Below, piece after piece: positions 33,726-41,221 of a stretch of DNA of 43,589 nt. This DNA is from a virus. The stretch is taken from positions 1 to 43,589 of the IMG/VR virus record IMGVR_UViG_3300031975_000054; one strand, given 5' to 3'. Each line of letters begins with the position of its first letter. The first letter of the stretch is position 1. The position numbers and the translations under genes were made by a program. Under the pieces are notes generated by a model. That model had not been told where the DNA came from. It worked only from the letters and a program-made list of their open reading frames with translations, and searched no databases.

Positions 33726-34194
33726 CTGGTTTATGACTCGCCCCGAAGTAAAAAGAAGTTATAGCTGATACTACACCGCCCATGTAGCCTAGGATTAGGC
33801 TTACTATAGTGTCACTATTAGCATCAGGTGGCTGGATAGTAACAAGAAAAATATACCCAACAAAACCCACCAGAGCGACAAGAGCAACGACTCTCGGCGT
33901 CCAATCACCTTTGTGTGCCTGTCTCGCATCTTTGACATCTTGAGCCTCCAAAGCAAATACATCGACTTCTAACTCTGCCATCTTCTTCTCGAAGTCTAAC
34001 TCGGCCTTTTTAATCTCAACAAGCTGCTCAGGTGTGGCGGATTGCATCGCCGTCTCGATAGACTTAGCGTCTGACTTACAACCTAATACAGATGCAATTG
34101 CAGACGCCGCAGTGCCCCCAAGAGGGCCAGCTAGTGCCGTACCAAGTGTAGGAGCAACCGCGCCAATTAAGCCTTTAATAGCTTTAAAATTCAT
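33718..34194 (-). CDS. Holin, 3-hydrophobic-segment type
   Basis: A 158-aa membrane protein. A Gly/Ala-rich hydrophobic N-terminus (residues 6-38) is followed by a charged helix (about 55-95, ELDFEKKMAELEVDVFALE), then two clear membrane spans at about 101-120 (RVVALVALVGFVGYIFLVTI) and 130-152. The segment ending KGDWTPR just before the first span and the GYMGGVVSAITSFYFGASHK end match the 3TM holin family seen in marine phages. It overlaps the lysin gene by eight bases. It would form the membrane lesion that releases the lysin. Family recognition is from sequence pattern. Confidence 0.85.
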   Translation of the reverse strand: MNFKAIKGLIGAVAPTLGTALAGPLGGTAASAIASVLGCKSDAKSIETAMQSATPEQLVEIKKAELDFEKKMAELEVDVFALEAQDVKDARQAHKGDWTPRVVALVALVGFVGYIFLVTIQPPDANSDTIVSLILGYMGGVVSAITSFYFGASHKPDE

Positions 34195-34195
34195 T

Positions 34196-34360
34196 TTACT
34201 TACCTACTTTTTGCATAGCTAATTTATGTGAAGCTGAAAAACTCTTACCGTTCTTCATTTCTTTACGCATAAAAGCCATATGCTTCGCTGTATGGTGCTC
34301 TTTATGCTTTTCTAGTGTTGTTTTCTGCCGCTTGGTTAGCCCTGAAGTACGTTTACGCAT
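34196..34360 (-). CDS. 54-aa basic phage protein (HHTAKHMAFMRKEM type)
   Basis: A short gene that fills the gap between the holin and the coiled-coil gene. The 54-aa product is very basic and helical: MRKRTSGLTKRQKTTLEKHK, then HHTAKHMAFMRKEMKNGKSF and SASHKLAMQKVGK. I know this pattern (a double-His helix followed by KHMAxMRKEMKxGKSFxxAH) from many environmental phages, where it is uncharacterised and often lies in the late region. Its stop is separated from the holin ATG by one base. A nucleic-acid-binding or assembly role is possible. The conserved pattern and packing argue that it is real. Confidence 0.82.
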   Translation of the reverse strand: MRKRTSGLTKRQKTTLEKHKEHHTAKHMAFMRKEMKNGKSFSASHKLAMQKVGK

Positions 34361-34365
34361 AGCCC

Positions 34366-34803
34366 TTACCCCAGTGGATTACTGTTTAAGTTACTTAGTC
34401 TCGAACTAAGGCGCGCAATTTGCCCTTCAAGCCTTTCAATCGTGCTTTGAAGATTGCTAATTCGGCTTTTATTAACGCTAACGCCGCTTTCGATTTCGCT
34501 TGTATCTTGGTTTTGAAGCCCGCTAATAGTGCCTTCAAGTCGTTTAATAGTTTGGTTAGCATTGGTTATCTCCGCTTGTATTGTAGCAATAGTAGCCGAT
34601 ATACGGCCTATATCGCTGTTTGATTGTGTGACTTCGAGTGTAGTTAATCTACGTTCCATAACGCGAATTTCTTCGACATTATACAGTTCTGACATAGAAC
34701 CTTCTAGTTGAGATACTTTCTCTTCCATTGTAGCGAAAGTCATAGCGACACCACCTAAAGCGCCTGCTATGCCTATCCACGTGCTTATCTGTTCTGCGTT
34801 CAT
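34366..34803 (-). CDS. Membrane-anchored coiled-coil protein, possible i-spanin-like
   Basis: A 145-aa protein with one N-terminal hydrophobic helix (about 6-26, ISTWIGIAGALGGVAMTFAT) followed by almost continuous coiled coil (about 27-138; heptads such as LEGTISGLQ, ISNLQSTIERLEGQIARLSS). The topology would place a long coiled coil in the periplasm anchored to the inner membrane, as in i-spanins, and it sits beside the holin and lysin. An alternative is a tail needle or fibre core with a hydrophobic tip. It begins in a TAATG overlap with the upstream gene. No o-spanin lipobox partner is seen, so the spanin reading is only suggestive. Confidence 0.78.
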   Translation of the reverse strand: MNAEQISTWIGIAGALGGVAMTFATMEEKVSQLEGSMSELYNVEEIRVMERRLTTLEVTQSNSDIGRISATIATIQAEITNANQTIKRLEGTISGLQNQDTSEIESGVSVNKSRISNLQSTIERLEGQIARLSSRLSNLNSNPLG

Positions 34804-35591
34804 TATGGGAATACCTCAAAACTAGGGTCAGGGTCAGGGAAAAACCCTTGCTCTGTATTTATATTGTCTGTCCAGAATTGATCTTCTACACCCACAAGAA
34901 TGCCACTCCAAGCTACGTTTAGTTGGTTTAGGTATAGGTCGTCAATACTTACCACAGCAGAGTCGTAGAATGCCTGAACAGTCTCGGTAGCCTGTGTTGT
35001 AAACGTAGTCGCTTCAATGATCGCTCCTTCGTACTGTTCAAGCATATTCTTGGTACGCGATGCCACAACCATACCCTCTATACTGGCTGCGTATTTGTCG
35101 CGGGTTTCTTGTTTAATCTCTCTTAGGCCGTTATCAGTGGCGTACTTCTCCATACCGATCTTAGTTGACTCACTGGCAACTTCTATCTCCGCAGCGATAG
35201 CGGTAACGGCGGCTATTTTCTGCGCTTCGTTAACCATAACGTTCTTCTGCGCTTCAAACTCAACCTGTTGGCCGATAATCTGATCTTGTATTAACAGACC
35301 AGTGATGTGCTCTTGAGTGGACTCGGAGAGTGCCAAAGAATAGGCGTCATTAAACGCGTCCAACTGACCTTGGGTAACGTGATACTGTTGGCCAGTGTTA
35401 GGGTCGACAATAGTAGTAGTACCGTCAACCATGTTGGCGGCCATTTGGGAGATAAAATTGTTTGCTTCCTCACCTATTAGGGAATTTATGACGGCTGTAT
35501 GATTTTGGAGGTCTGTTTGACTTCTCACGGTAGATGAGAGGCTGATCAGGAACCCTATCAGGGCGATGTTTATAAAACGTGTACGCATCAT
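34803..35591 (-). CDS. Exported protein of unknown function
   Basis: A 262-aa protein with an N-terminal signal peptide: a positive start (MMRTR), a hydrophobic core (FINIALIGFLISLSS), then a likely cleavage near TVRSQ. The mature part is mostly helical (EFEAQKNVMVNEAQKIAAVT, MEKYATDNGLREIKQETRDK) with no cysteine and no enzyme motif. The ATG at 35591 is chosen because AAGGA lies about 11 bases upstream; a TTG at 35597 is possible. Its first 122 bases overlap, in another frame, the end of the upstream exported-protein gene, and its stop overlaps the next start as TAATG. Location with the lysis genes suggests a periplasmic or envelope role, but none is demonstrated. Confidence 0.72.
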   Translation of the reverse strand: MMRTRFINIALIGFLISLSSTVRSQTDLQNHTAVINSLIGEEANNFISQMAANMVDGTTTIVDPNTGQQYHVTQGQLDAFNDAYSLALSESTQEHITGLLIQDQIIGQQVEFEAQKNVMVNEAQKIAAVTAIAAEIEVASESTKIGMEKYATDNGLREIKQETRDKYAASIEGMVVASRTKNMLEQYEGAIIEATTFTTQATETVQAFYDSAVVSIDDLYLNQLNVAWSGILVGVEDQFWTDNINTEQGFFPDPDPSFEVFP

Positions 35592-36024
35592 TTCCAATTA
35601 ATCCTTGGTTAGTAGGGCACGGAGTCCCAGATTCATATAAAGCCCACCACACCCTATGATCTTGGCACATAACGCTAACGGCAGCAACCTTTAGACCTAG
35701 AGCTTGTAGCTGCTTAGACAACTTTAAACGCTCACAATTTTGATCTACAACAGGGTTACCAATGGCTAACCCAAACATCTGCGTCTGTACGCCCGCGCTA
35801 CCAGAAAACACACATACGTCTTGGTTATAAGACGTACCGCTAGGAGCTACCGCAGTATTAACTACAGCGCCCTCTTGTGTAACTGTGGTGGTGGTTCGAT
35901 TATCAATACTCTCGGCGCTTTGCTGATTGTTAGAGCCAAAGTCACCTACTGAAGCATCTTGCGCTTCTTGAGCGTTAGACGAGTTTACTGATAATAGTAA
36001 TGCCGCTAGTAATAACAACCGCAT
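35470..36024 (-). CDS. Exported four-cysteine protein of unknown function
   Basis: A 184-aa protein with a signal peptide (MRLLLLAALLLSVNSSNAQE; likely cleavage after NA). The mature domain has Cys71, Cys97, Cys120 and Cys136 within a segment I recognise from other environmental phages: GVQTQMFGLAIG, NCERLKLSKQLQALGLKVAA, then MCQDHRVWWALYESGTPCP. Two disulfides are possible, which fits a periplasmic location. The conserved part ends near residue 148; the remaining ~37 residues are basic and are encoded by the stretch overlapping the next gene. No lipobox is present, so it is not an obvious o-spanin. Function is unknown. Confidence 0.78.
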   Translation of the reverse strand: MRLLLLAALLLSVNSSNAQEAQDASVGDFGSNNQQSAESIDNRTTTTVTQEGAVVNTAVAPSGTSYNQDVCVFSGSAGVQTQMFGLAIGNPVVDQNCERLKLSKQLQALGLKVAAVSVMCQDHRVWWALYESGTPCPTNQGLIGNDAYTFYKHRPDRVPDQPLIYREKSNRPPKSYSRHKFPNR

Positions 36025-36175
36025 ACAGCCCCCAGATCATGTTCTCTAGGCGGATAAACTTCTTAGACCCAGAATCAAGTTCTTTTTTAATGTGGCCGTA
36101 CTTGAGGTTACACTCCGCCTCGTGTTTTTCGATGCCCGCGATTGTTTCTGCAATCAATTCCTTCTGCGTTGCCAT
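35975..36175 (-). CDS. XhlA-like small membrane protein
   Basis: A 66-aa protein with a soluble helical N-terminus (about 1-43) and one C-terminal membrane span (about 46-65, MIWGLYAVVITSGITIISKL). This layout and the short IRLENMIWGLY-type lead-in fit the XhlA (haemolysin-like) family that works with holins in some phages. It overlaps the start of the exported four-cysteine gene by about 50 bases, and its start lies 9 bases from the upstream gene stop. It probably contributes to membrane disruption or lysis timing; the assignment rests on topology. Confidence 0.68.
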   Translation of the reverse strand: MATQKELIAETIAGIEKHEAECNLKYGHIKKELDSGSKKFIRLENMIWGLYAVVITSGITIISKLV

Positions 36176-36183
36176 TACTACCT

Positions 36184-36633
36184 CTACAATATGTTTAAAG
36201 TTATGATTATACCGTCGTGCCCTTCAATAGGGAGGCCCACTTCGGCGTTAAATAAGTCTTCTCTGCCAAAACTCGCAAGTAAGAAATCATACATTGGAGT
36301 GTTTGTCTTTACATGCCCTTTTATGGCTGTAATGTCTAAATCCCGTAATACCTTACAAAAGGAATCACCAGACAGTATAAATGCTTTGTTGTCACCCACT
36401 ATCACGTTTGTGCAGTAGTATGCTTTGTTCTTAACTATACCTGTTGTGTAGCCCGCAACTTTCCCGTCTTTAGTTATCTCTGCGTTAAGTTTGTTCTCGC
36501 ACGCGTGTACGAACATACGCTTTATAGTGTCAAAGTCTGCCCTTGTATTAGTATCTATGGTGTCTTTGTTTTCGGCGTATAGTTGCTCTAGCTTTACTAG
36601 GTCAACTGCGTTAACTATTGCAGTGCTAAACAT
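36184..36633 (-). CDS. Unknown phage protein, 149 aa (faintly GNAT-like)
   Basis: A compact alpha/beta protein without signal or membrane segments. Helices at the N-terminus (AVDLVKLEQLYAENKDTID, FDTIKRMFVHACENK) are followed by a run of strands (NAEITKDGKVAGYTTGIVKN, KAYYCTNVIVGDNKAFILSG) and then KGHVKTNTPMYDFLLASFGR. The last line recalls the final helix-strand of acetyltransferase folds, but no acetyl-CoA loop is evident, so I do not call an enzyme. Its ATG overlaps the upstream gene stop by eight bases. It lies between the lysis block and the adhesin-type genes. Confidence 0.72.
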   Translation of the reverse strand: MFSTAIVNAVDLVKLEQLYAENKDTIDTNTRADFDTIKRMFVHACENKLNAEITKDGKVAGYTTGIVKNKAYYCTNVIVGDNKAFILSGDSFCKVLRDLDITAIKGHVKTNTPMYDFLLASFGREDLFNAEVGLPIEGHDGIIITLNIL

Positions 36634-37093
36634 TGAACGTCACCGTTACAGAAGCGCCGTCTGTGCCACCAAATAATGATACTGCGGCTACTGCTGTACC
36701 TGACCACGATGCGTAGTTAACTCCGGCACTTAGTACTGTTTGGAAGTTAAGGGCGCTCATATTAACACTGCCTAAAGGTGTTGCTACAGACGTTATTGAT
36801 GTGGCTGATAGATTTTCGTCTGGGTCGGCCACGGCGAATATAAATGTAGAGCCAGTGTTCTGTGTGCGGAGGGTGTGTATAGTGTAGTTAGTGCCATCAA
36901 CTGTCACGTGGTTAGGAGATAGGCTACCTAAGAACTGAGCCTTTTCGAGCGATTCATCAGATAACACCGAGAATGGCGATCTAGCAAACCCGTAGTAATA
37001 ACCCTGTTTTGCATTGGTGACACCCACAGTCATAACGGAGACATTAGCCCCACCCCCTGCGCCGCCTACCATCATTATAGCGCCAGAAGACAT
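36626..37093 (-). CDS. Beta-rich virion surface protein (putative)
   Basis: A 155-aa protein with a Gly-rich start (MVGGAGGGANVSVMTVG) followed by alternating strands (YYYGFARSPFSVLSDE, NYTIHTLRTQNTGSTFIFAV, VNYASWSGTAVAAVSLFG). It looks like a small tail-tip or receptor-binding domain of the kind encoded downstream of fibre genes. There are no catalytic motifs. It overlaps both neighbours (one base upstream, eight downstream), so it is part of the late operon. Structural role inferred from fold character and position. Confidence 0.68.
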   Translation of the reverse strand: MSSGAIMMVGGAGGGANVSVMTVGVTNAKQGYYYGFARSPFSVLSDESLEKAQFLGSLSPNHVTVDGTNYTIHTLRTQNTGSTFIFAVADPDENLSATSITSVATPLGSVNMSALNFQTVLSAGVNYASWSGTAVAAVSLFGGTDGASVTVTFNV

Positions 37094-38040
37094 TAACTAA
37101 CGCCCCCACCAAAGATAACATATAGGTTAGCTTGTACGCATACGATCTCGGCTACACCGCCTTGCACAATGGTTCTGTCAGTGCTCGCGTCACCCGGAGT
37201 GTATGCTGCACCTGAACACAGGGCTATAACATCGTCAGTGCCACCAGATTCGATAGTAATATCAGCCGTTGCATGAGCATTAACAATAACCCAAGTAGAG
37301 CCAACAGGGACATCTGCTGTGGCTGCATCAGGTAGGGTGTACGTAGTGTCTCCACTAGCTGTAGATATAATTCTTTGTCCGACAAGTGCTGTCATTGCCG
37401 TGGCATCTTTGTTGCCGCTAGCAGATACGCTTACTGTAGGTGACCCTGTAAGCCCGCCAGTAGCCGTTGTAACACCTGTAACAGCTAACGTGCCCGCTAC
37501 AACTGTGTTGCCCGTGGCGGCTGTGACAGTAAACTTGTCTGTGTTTACAGCTACATTGCCCGTTACACCTAATGTACTAGCCATAGTAACCGCGCCAGTA
37601 ACACCTAGTGTGCCACCCATTGTGGCGTTACCTGCGGTGCTAGTACCTGCTTCTAAAACATCTGCGCCGTCACAATATATAATGCCGGTTTTACCATTAG
37701 ATATAACTACACCCGCATCATTTGCGGTTTTTACAGTTACAGTCTGACCACCAGTAGTGGCGTTATTAATCACCCATATCTTGGCTAAGTCAGGCACAAT
37801 TATATTGGCGTTACTACTTAAACTGCCTGTTAGTTTGATTATCGCGTGTCTTGCTTGGCAAGTTACACCCGTAACGTTAGTAGTTAGAGTAGTATCTCCA
37901 GTTATAGCTATGCTTACATAACCAGATATAGCTTCTTCTAACATATCAGTGAGGGACGAGTTTATAGTGGTACCCCAAGTACCCGCACCTTCGCCCGCTG
38001 CCGGTTTTACAAGCCCTAAACTATCTGTGTACGTAGCCAT
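37093..38040 (-). CDS. Tail fibre-like adhesin
   Basis: A 315-aa beta-rich protein. The N-terminus MATYTDSLGLVKPAAGEGAG followed by TWGTTINSSLTDMLEEAISG is a recognised opening of small phage tail-fibre proteins. The middle contains repeats (GGTLGVTGAVTMASTLGVTG, VVAGTLAVTGVTTATGGLTG) of the shaft type, and the C-terminal ~100 residues form a beta domain (TTYTLPDAATADVPVGSTWV) ending in IFGGGVS. It would be a virion appendage contacting the host. The stop of the upstream gene overlaps its ATG by one base. Confidence 0.82.
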   Translation of the reverse strand: MATYTDSLGLVKPAAGEGAGTWGTTINSSLTDMLEEAISGYVSIAITGDTTLTTNVTGVTCQARHAIIKLTGSLSSNANIIVPDLAKIWVINNATTGGQTVTVKTANDAGVVISNGKTGIIYCDGADVLEAGTSTAGNATMGGTLGVTGAVTMASTLGVTGNVAVNTDKFTVTAATGNTVVAGTLAVTGVTTATGGLTGSPTVSVSASGNKDATAMTALVGQRIISTASGDTTYTLPDAATADVPVGSTWVIVNAHATADITIESGGTDDVIALCSGAAYTPGDASTDRTIVQGGVAEIVCVQANLYVIFGGGVS

Positions 38041-38453
38041 TATTCAATCCTAATTATTGCTGTAGTCGCGCTCGCGGCAGGGAAAGTAACCGTAAACGTG
38101 CTGTTAGATGATGTTTTGTCTGAGCCGAAGTTTAGCACAGCTATAGCTATACCGCCGTCCACGTACAATAACGCTCCACGAGCCGTTATAGAAGAACTCG
38201 CCCACTCTACGTCTGTTAAGTCTACGTAAGCTGTGGTGCCACTTGAAGTGGGCGTGCCTTTAGTTACTGCTTTACCTGTAGCGTCGTACCCTGTACCAGA
38301 GGCTTCGCCTGTAGCGGTGTACGCTGTAGTGGCGGCACCTAAATCAGCGGCGCTAGTATACAAAGCTAATTTTAAACTAACTGAGTCAAAGTCCAAGTCC
38401 CCTTTAAGGAGGGCTAACTTAGCTGATGTGGTCATTGTTTGTGTAATAGCCAT
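38040..38453 (-). CDS. Conserved small virion-region protein
   Basis: A 137-aa beta-sandwich-like protein. The pattern MAITQTMTTSAKLALLKGDL, then VSLKLALYTSAADLGAATTAY, GYDATGKAVTKGTPTSSGT, ITARGALLYV and LNFGSDKTSSNSTFTVTFPA is one I recognise as a very common small protein in phage structural regions. It is frequently annotated only as hypothetical or tail-fibre-associated. The gene begins one base before the upstream stop region ends and finishes overlapping the adhesin ATG by one base. A role in baseplate, fibre or head-tail junction is plausible but not shown. Confidence 0.8.
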   Translation of the reverse strand: MAITQTMTTSAKLALLKGDLDFDSVSLKLALYTSAADLGAATTAYTATGEASGTGYDATGKAVTKGTPTSSGTTAYVDLTDVEWASSSITARGALLYVDGGIAIAVLNFGSDKTSSNSTFTVTFPAASATTAIIRIE

Positions 38454-38454
38454 C

Positions 38455-39132
38455 TTATGCTGCTCCTACCGGTGCTGCTCCAGTGGGCGTACGATACGCA
38501 TCTTTAAATGTTCTAGCCCCTAGTGATCCTAACAGCTTTAGAGATGTCACAAACTGTTGATTGTACATGGCTACTATGTCCGGCTCAGCTTTCATAAACC
38601 TAGCTGCTTCTACTAGCGCACCGTTTAGCAACACACTATCAAAGTTAGTTGATAGCCACGTAGTGCCAGTTTCCTCGCCCGAAGTAATAGACGCAGGATA
38701 GGCTTTGTATGTGTGGATTGTCGCGTATTCTGCGTCAGGTGTGGGAGCTACGGTAAGAAATAGTGTATTAGCTGGGCCACCATAAGTACTTTCACCATAC
38801 TGCGCGTAGTGCGTAGGAACGGCTGTGGAGGTTGTGTCAGGGTATGCCTCTAACAAAAAGCTATTGTCTTTCTGTAGTAGGTACGTAACTACACCTGCGG
38901 CGCTCTTAACAGCTAGGCTAACACTACTTAAATACCCGCTAGGGACAGCGAATGTAGCACTACCGATAGTTAAATTAGTAGCGCTGTCTGTAAACGTGTT
39001 AGCAGGTAAATCAATAGCTATGTATATAGCTTGCTCTGCTTGGGTAATGAACAAGTTTAGCTGAAAGTCTGAAAACGTATTCTCAGTAACGTCAGCGATG
39101 TTAGTCTTCAAGTCCGCGTATGTCATGCTCAT
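38455..39132 (-). CDS. Head-tail adaptor / connector-like protein
   Basis: A 225-aa protein with a helical start (YADLKTNIADVTENTFSDFQ, LNLFITQAEQAIYIAIDLPA), a beta middle (ATFAVPSGYLSSVSLAVKSA) and a helical C-terminus (SVLLNGALVEAARFMKAEPD, then QFVTSLKLLGSLGARTFKDA). This helix-beta-helix layout is typical of tail-adaptor (gp11-like, tail tubular protein A-like) proteins that join the portal ring to the tail in podoviruses. It follows a zinc-ribbon and another connector-like gene in transcription order. The assignment to adaptor is by architecture and position. Confidence 0.72.
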   Translation of the reverse strand: MSMTYADLKTNIADVTENTFSDFQLNLFITQAEQAIYIAIDLPANTFTDSATNLTIGSATFAVPSGYLSSVSLAVKSAAGVVTYLLQKDNSFLLEAYPDTTSTAVPTHYAQYGESTYGGPANTLFLTVAPTPDAEYATIHTYKAYPASITSGEETGTTWLSTNFDSVLLNGALVEAARFMKAEPDIVAMYNQQFVTSLKLLGSLGARTFKDAYRTPTGAAPVGAA

Positions 39133-39473
39133 TATGTCGTCACCGTCACTGTGCCTATCTTAGTATTACCCACTAGTGTGTTGGGTATGTCTATGTTATT
39201 TCCGCCGCCTACAGGTCTAAAACCGTACTGGGTAACTCTACTTGCCACAGCGGCGTTGTCTGGGCGCGGGTTGCGTATTGCTTGCGGGTCAGTTACTACA
39301 ACTTCCCCTAACTTGTTCTGTGGGTGATCTTTTTCCCAGCATTCAGGGCATACCATTAAATGCGTGTTCTTACTCTTGATAACCAGAGCTTTGAGTTTCT
39401 TTAGTTTATACTGAAACCCACAACGATCACATATAGCAATCGCTCTTTTAGCGGATGCAAATTTATTAGCCAT
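39132..39473 (-). CDS. Zinc-ribbon phage protein
   Basis: A 113-aa protein with CDRCGFQYKL (Cys15, Cys18) and VCPECWEKDHPQ (Cys42, Cys45), a clear four-cysteine zinc ribbon. The following line DPQAIRNPRPDNAA is a signature I know from many marine phage genomes, where this small protein lies among connector genes. The C-terminal 45 residues are Gly/Asn/Thr-rich. The start at 39473 is an ATG overlapping the upstream stop by one base; a TTG at 39479 is less likely. It may assist head completion or be a minor virion component. No enzymatic role is evident. Confidence 0.85.
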   Translation of the reverse strand: MANKFASAKRAIAICDRCGFQYKLKKLKALVIKSKNTHLMVCPECWEKDHPQNKLGEVVVTDPQAIRNPRPDNAAVASRVTQYGFRPVGGGNNIDIPNTLVGNTKIGTVTVTT

Positions 39474-40237
39474 TAGCAACGACCTATACTAGGCACAAAA
39501 CGCGCTGAAGTTTTCTCCCTATCTTCTTCAGAAGCTAACTTAAACTGTTCTTCGTATTCTTGTTTTAGCATCGGTATTCTAGGGGCTAGCTCAGGAACTT
39601 TCATAGCAATGTAATAAGCTAATCCTGCTACCGCGCACGGGAAGAACCTAAACGGCATATCTGCGTCGGTCTTACCTGCTTCTGAACCCATGTCTTGTAT
39701 GCGGCGCATACGATAGAACGATATTTGGTAAGCGGTACTGCTGTCCGGTACAGGCCACAAAGTAAGGAAAGATACGTTTGCACCTATAATAGTAGGGGAC
39801 GGGGCATTACCATTGGTGCGGTCGCCAGCTTGGTATATACCTGCTTGGCCTAACCTATGGACTACAGCTTGTAATGGTCTACCTGTGGATAACTTGTTTG
39901 GTATAGCTGAGTACGTAGGTATACTGATTCTGTTTAAAGATAAGTCAGATTGTGATGACGCATCGCCTGCGTTTGTGCGTATGTTCATTTCACATACGTC
40001 TATTGTGTCAGCGGGTAAGGTGTACGTAGCATCGTCTTTAGTAAGTTGGATAGTACCTTCGTCTATCGTCCACAGGTTAATACCCCTGTTTGCCCACTCA
40101 ATGGTGAGTAGGTTCATAGAACGTCTAGCGGTACGTAGATCGTAACCTGTTCGTAGCTCGCGCCCAGCGCGTTCCCACGCCTCTTCAGCAAGCTCTGCGA
40201 AAGGCATATTGAATGTAGCAGTACCTGAAGTAGCCAT
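39473..40237 (-). CDS. Connector / tail tubular-like structural protein
   Basis: A 254-aa protein. The N-terminal helices (FNMPFAELAEEAWERAGRE, LRTARRSMNLLTIEWANRGI) precede a beta segment with ATYTLPADTIDVCEMNIRT, and a C-terminal part with SFYRMRRIQDMGSEAGK and FFPCAVAGLAYYIAMKVPE, then a basic end (EDREKTSARFVPSIGRC). The order and small beta core match the podoviral head-tail connector group. It is similar in layout to the 225-aa gene further downstream, so the two may be related ring proteins. It overlaps the next gene upstream and downstream by one base. Confidence 0.72.
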   Translation of the reverse strand: MATSGTATFNMPFAELAEEAWERAGRELRTGYDLRTARRSMNLLTIEWANRGINLWTIDEGTIQLTKDDATYTLPADTIDVCEMNIRTNAGDASSQSDLSLNRISIPTYSAIPNKLSTGRPLQAVVHRLGQAGIYQAGDRTNGNAPSPTIIGANVSFLTLWPVPDSSTAYQISFYRMRRIQDMGSEAGKTDADMPFRFFPCAVAGLAYYIAMKVPELAPRIPMLKQEYEEQFKLASEEDREKTSARFVPSIGRC

Positions 40238-40530
40238 TATTTAGTTCCACATCCGCATTTGTGTCGTCGTTTACGAGCTAAGCCACCACCCCCAAACTTT
40301 ACTGTAGCGGGTTTAGTGTTCTTAACTACCGTTTTGCCTTTTGCGCCTTCCCGCTTCTTTTTCTTAGCGGTGGCTGCACGTTGGCCTTTAGTTAGCGAGT
40401 TCGCTTTGTTGCGTGGTAAGCAACGGTCTGGGTTCTTCTTGTCTTTTGATGTGCCGCACTTACCTTTGACTTTGCCATCAGTGCCAACACGAACCCAGTC
40501 TTGGTCAACCCATTTCTTTAGATCGCCCAT
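40237..40530 (-). CDS. Small basic Cys-containing protein (DUF5872-like)
   Basis: A 97-aa strongly basic protein. The line MGDLKKWVDQDWVRVGTDGK, then KCGTSKDKKNPDRCLPRNKA and SLTKGQRAATAKKKKREG resembles the DUF5872 type seen in marine phages. Cys25, Cys37, Cys92 and Cys94 (the last two in KCGCGTK) could form a metal site. It shares Lys/Gly richness with the next three genes upstream. It overlaps its neighbours by one base on each side. Function unknown; a minor virion or DNA-associated protein is plausible. Confidence 0.78.
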   Translation of the reverse strand: MGDLKKWVDQDWVRVGTDGKVKGKCGTSKDKKNPDRCLPRNKANSLTKGQRAATAKKKKREGAKGKTVVKNTKPATVKFGGGGLARKRRHKCGCGTK

Positions 40531-40688
40531 TATTTCTTACCTTTAGAACCTTTAGCGTAATTAGGGTCTTTGCAGTATTTAGAGGCTGCCATATTAGCAT
40601 ATGCGCTAGGGTAAGTATCGAAGGTACGTTTCGCCCACGACTTACCCTTAGAGCATATTTTTCCGCCAGATTTATAGTAGCGGCGCAT
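40530..40688 (-). CDS. 52-aa KGKSWAKRTF-type phage protein
   Basis: A short gene between two overlapping neighbours. The 52-aa product begins MRRYYKSGGKICSKGKSWA and continues KRTFDTYPSAYANMAASKYC before a Lys-rich end. I recognise this motif (SKGKxWAKRTFxTYPSAYAN with a following KYCKDP) from small proteins of cyanophages and other marine phages. Its stop overlaps the downstream ATG as TAATG and its start follows the upstream stop by two bases, which supports it being translated. Function unknown. Confidence 0.82.
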   Translation of the reverse strand: MRRYYKSGGKICSKGKSWAKRTFDTYPSAYANMAASKYCKDPNYAKGSKGKK

Positions 40689-40690
40689 GG

Positions 40691-41209
40691 TTAGCGCATC
40701 TTACACTTACGGACGCCTTTCTTAGCAATGCCCGCACCGCGAACTTTACCGCCAGACTTGTACGTCTTAACCTTACCGCCTTTCTTCATGGCGGGCCGTT
40801 TAGCCGCTGGTTTCATAAAGTCGTAGTCAGAAGGTTTCATCTCTACAGGTTTGCCCGTTTTAGGGTCAGTACCCATGTCTAGGTCTTGCTTTCTATTAGT
40901 TTCTTTTTCTTGGCGCATTCTTTTTATGCCACTATCCATCTTGCCTTGTGCAGCCATGCCGCCTTTCTTCTTAGCTTTAGGTACTTTACCGCCAGCTTTA
41001 GCGGTCATAGTAGTGCCAGCAGGAGCACCGCCGCCCATAGCCTGCTTCTTCATCATCTCTTCCATCATTTTCTTTTTCTTTTGCTCTTCCGTCATAGGCA
41101 TAGCAGGAGCACCGCCGCCCATAGCAGCAGCAGCACCCATGGGAGCACCACCAGCGCCGGGCATAGCCATTCCGCCAGCCATATATTTTTTAGTTTTCTT
41201 AGTTTTCAT
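40691..41209 (-). CDS. Low-complexity Lys/Gly/Met-rich protein
   Basis: A 172-aa protein of unusual composition. It has Gly/Ala/Met stretches (MAGGMAMPGAGGAPMGAAAA), a Met/Lys-rich helix (EEQKKKKMMEEMMKKQAMGG), then several KKGG or SGGK units (MKKGGKVKTYKSGGKVRGAG) and a terminal IAKKGVRKCKMR. It is probably disordered and nucleic-acid or shell binding. The recurring SGGK unit is shared with neighbouring small genes. No domain is recognised. Confidence 0.75.
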   Translation of the reverse strand: MKTKKTKKYMAGGMAMPGAGGAPMGAAAAMGGGAPAMPMTEEQKKKKMMEEMMKKQAMGGGAPAGTTMTAKAGGKVPKAKKKGGMAAQGKMDSGIKRMRQEKETNRKQDLDMGTDPKTGKPVEMKPSDYDFMKPAAKRPAMKKGGKVKTYKSGGKVRGAGIAKKGVRKCKMR

Positions 41210-41221
41210 CTTCTTAATCTC

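Noticed and set aside
36184-36633. N-acetyltransferase
   Set aside because: Only the C-terminal line resembles the fold; the acetyl-CoA binding loop (RxxGxG/A) is not visible.
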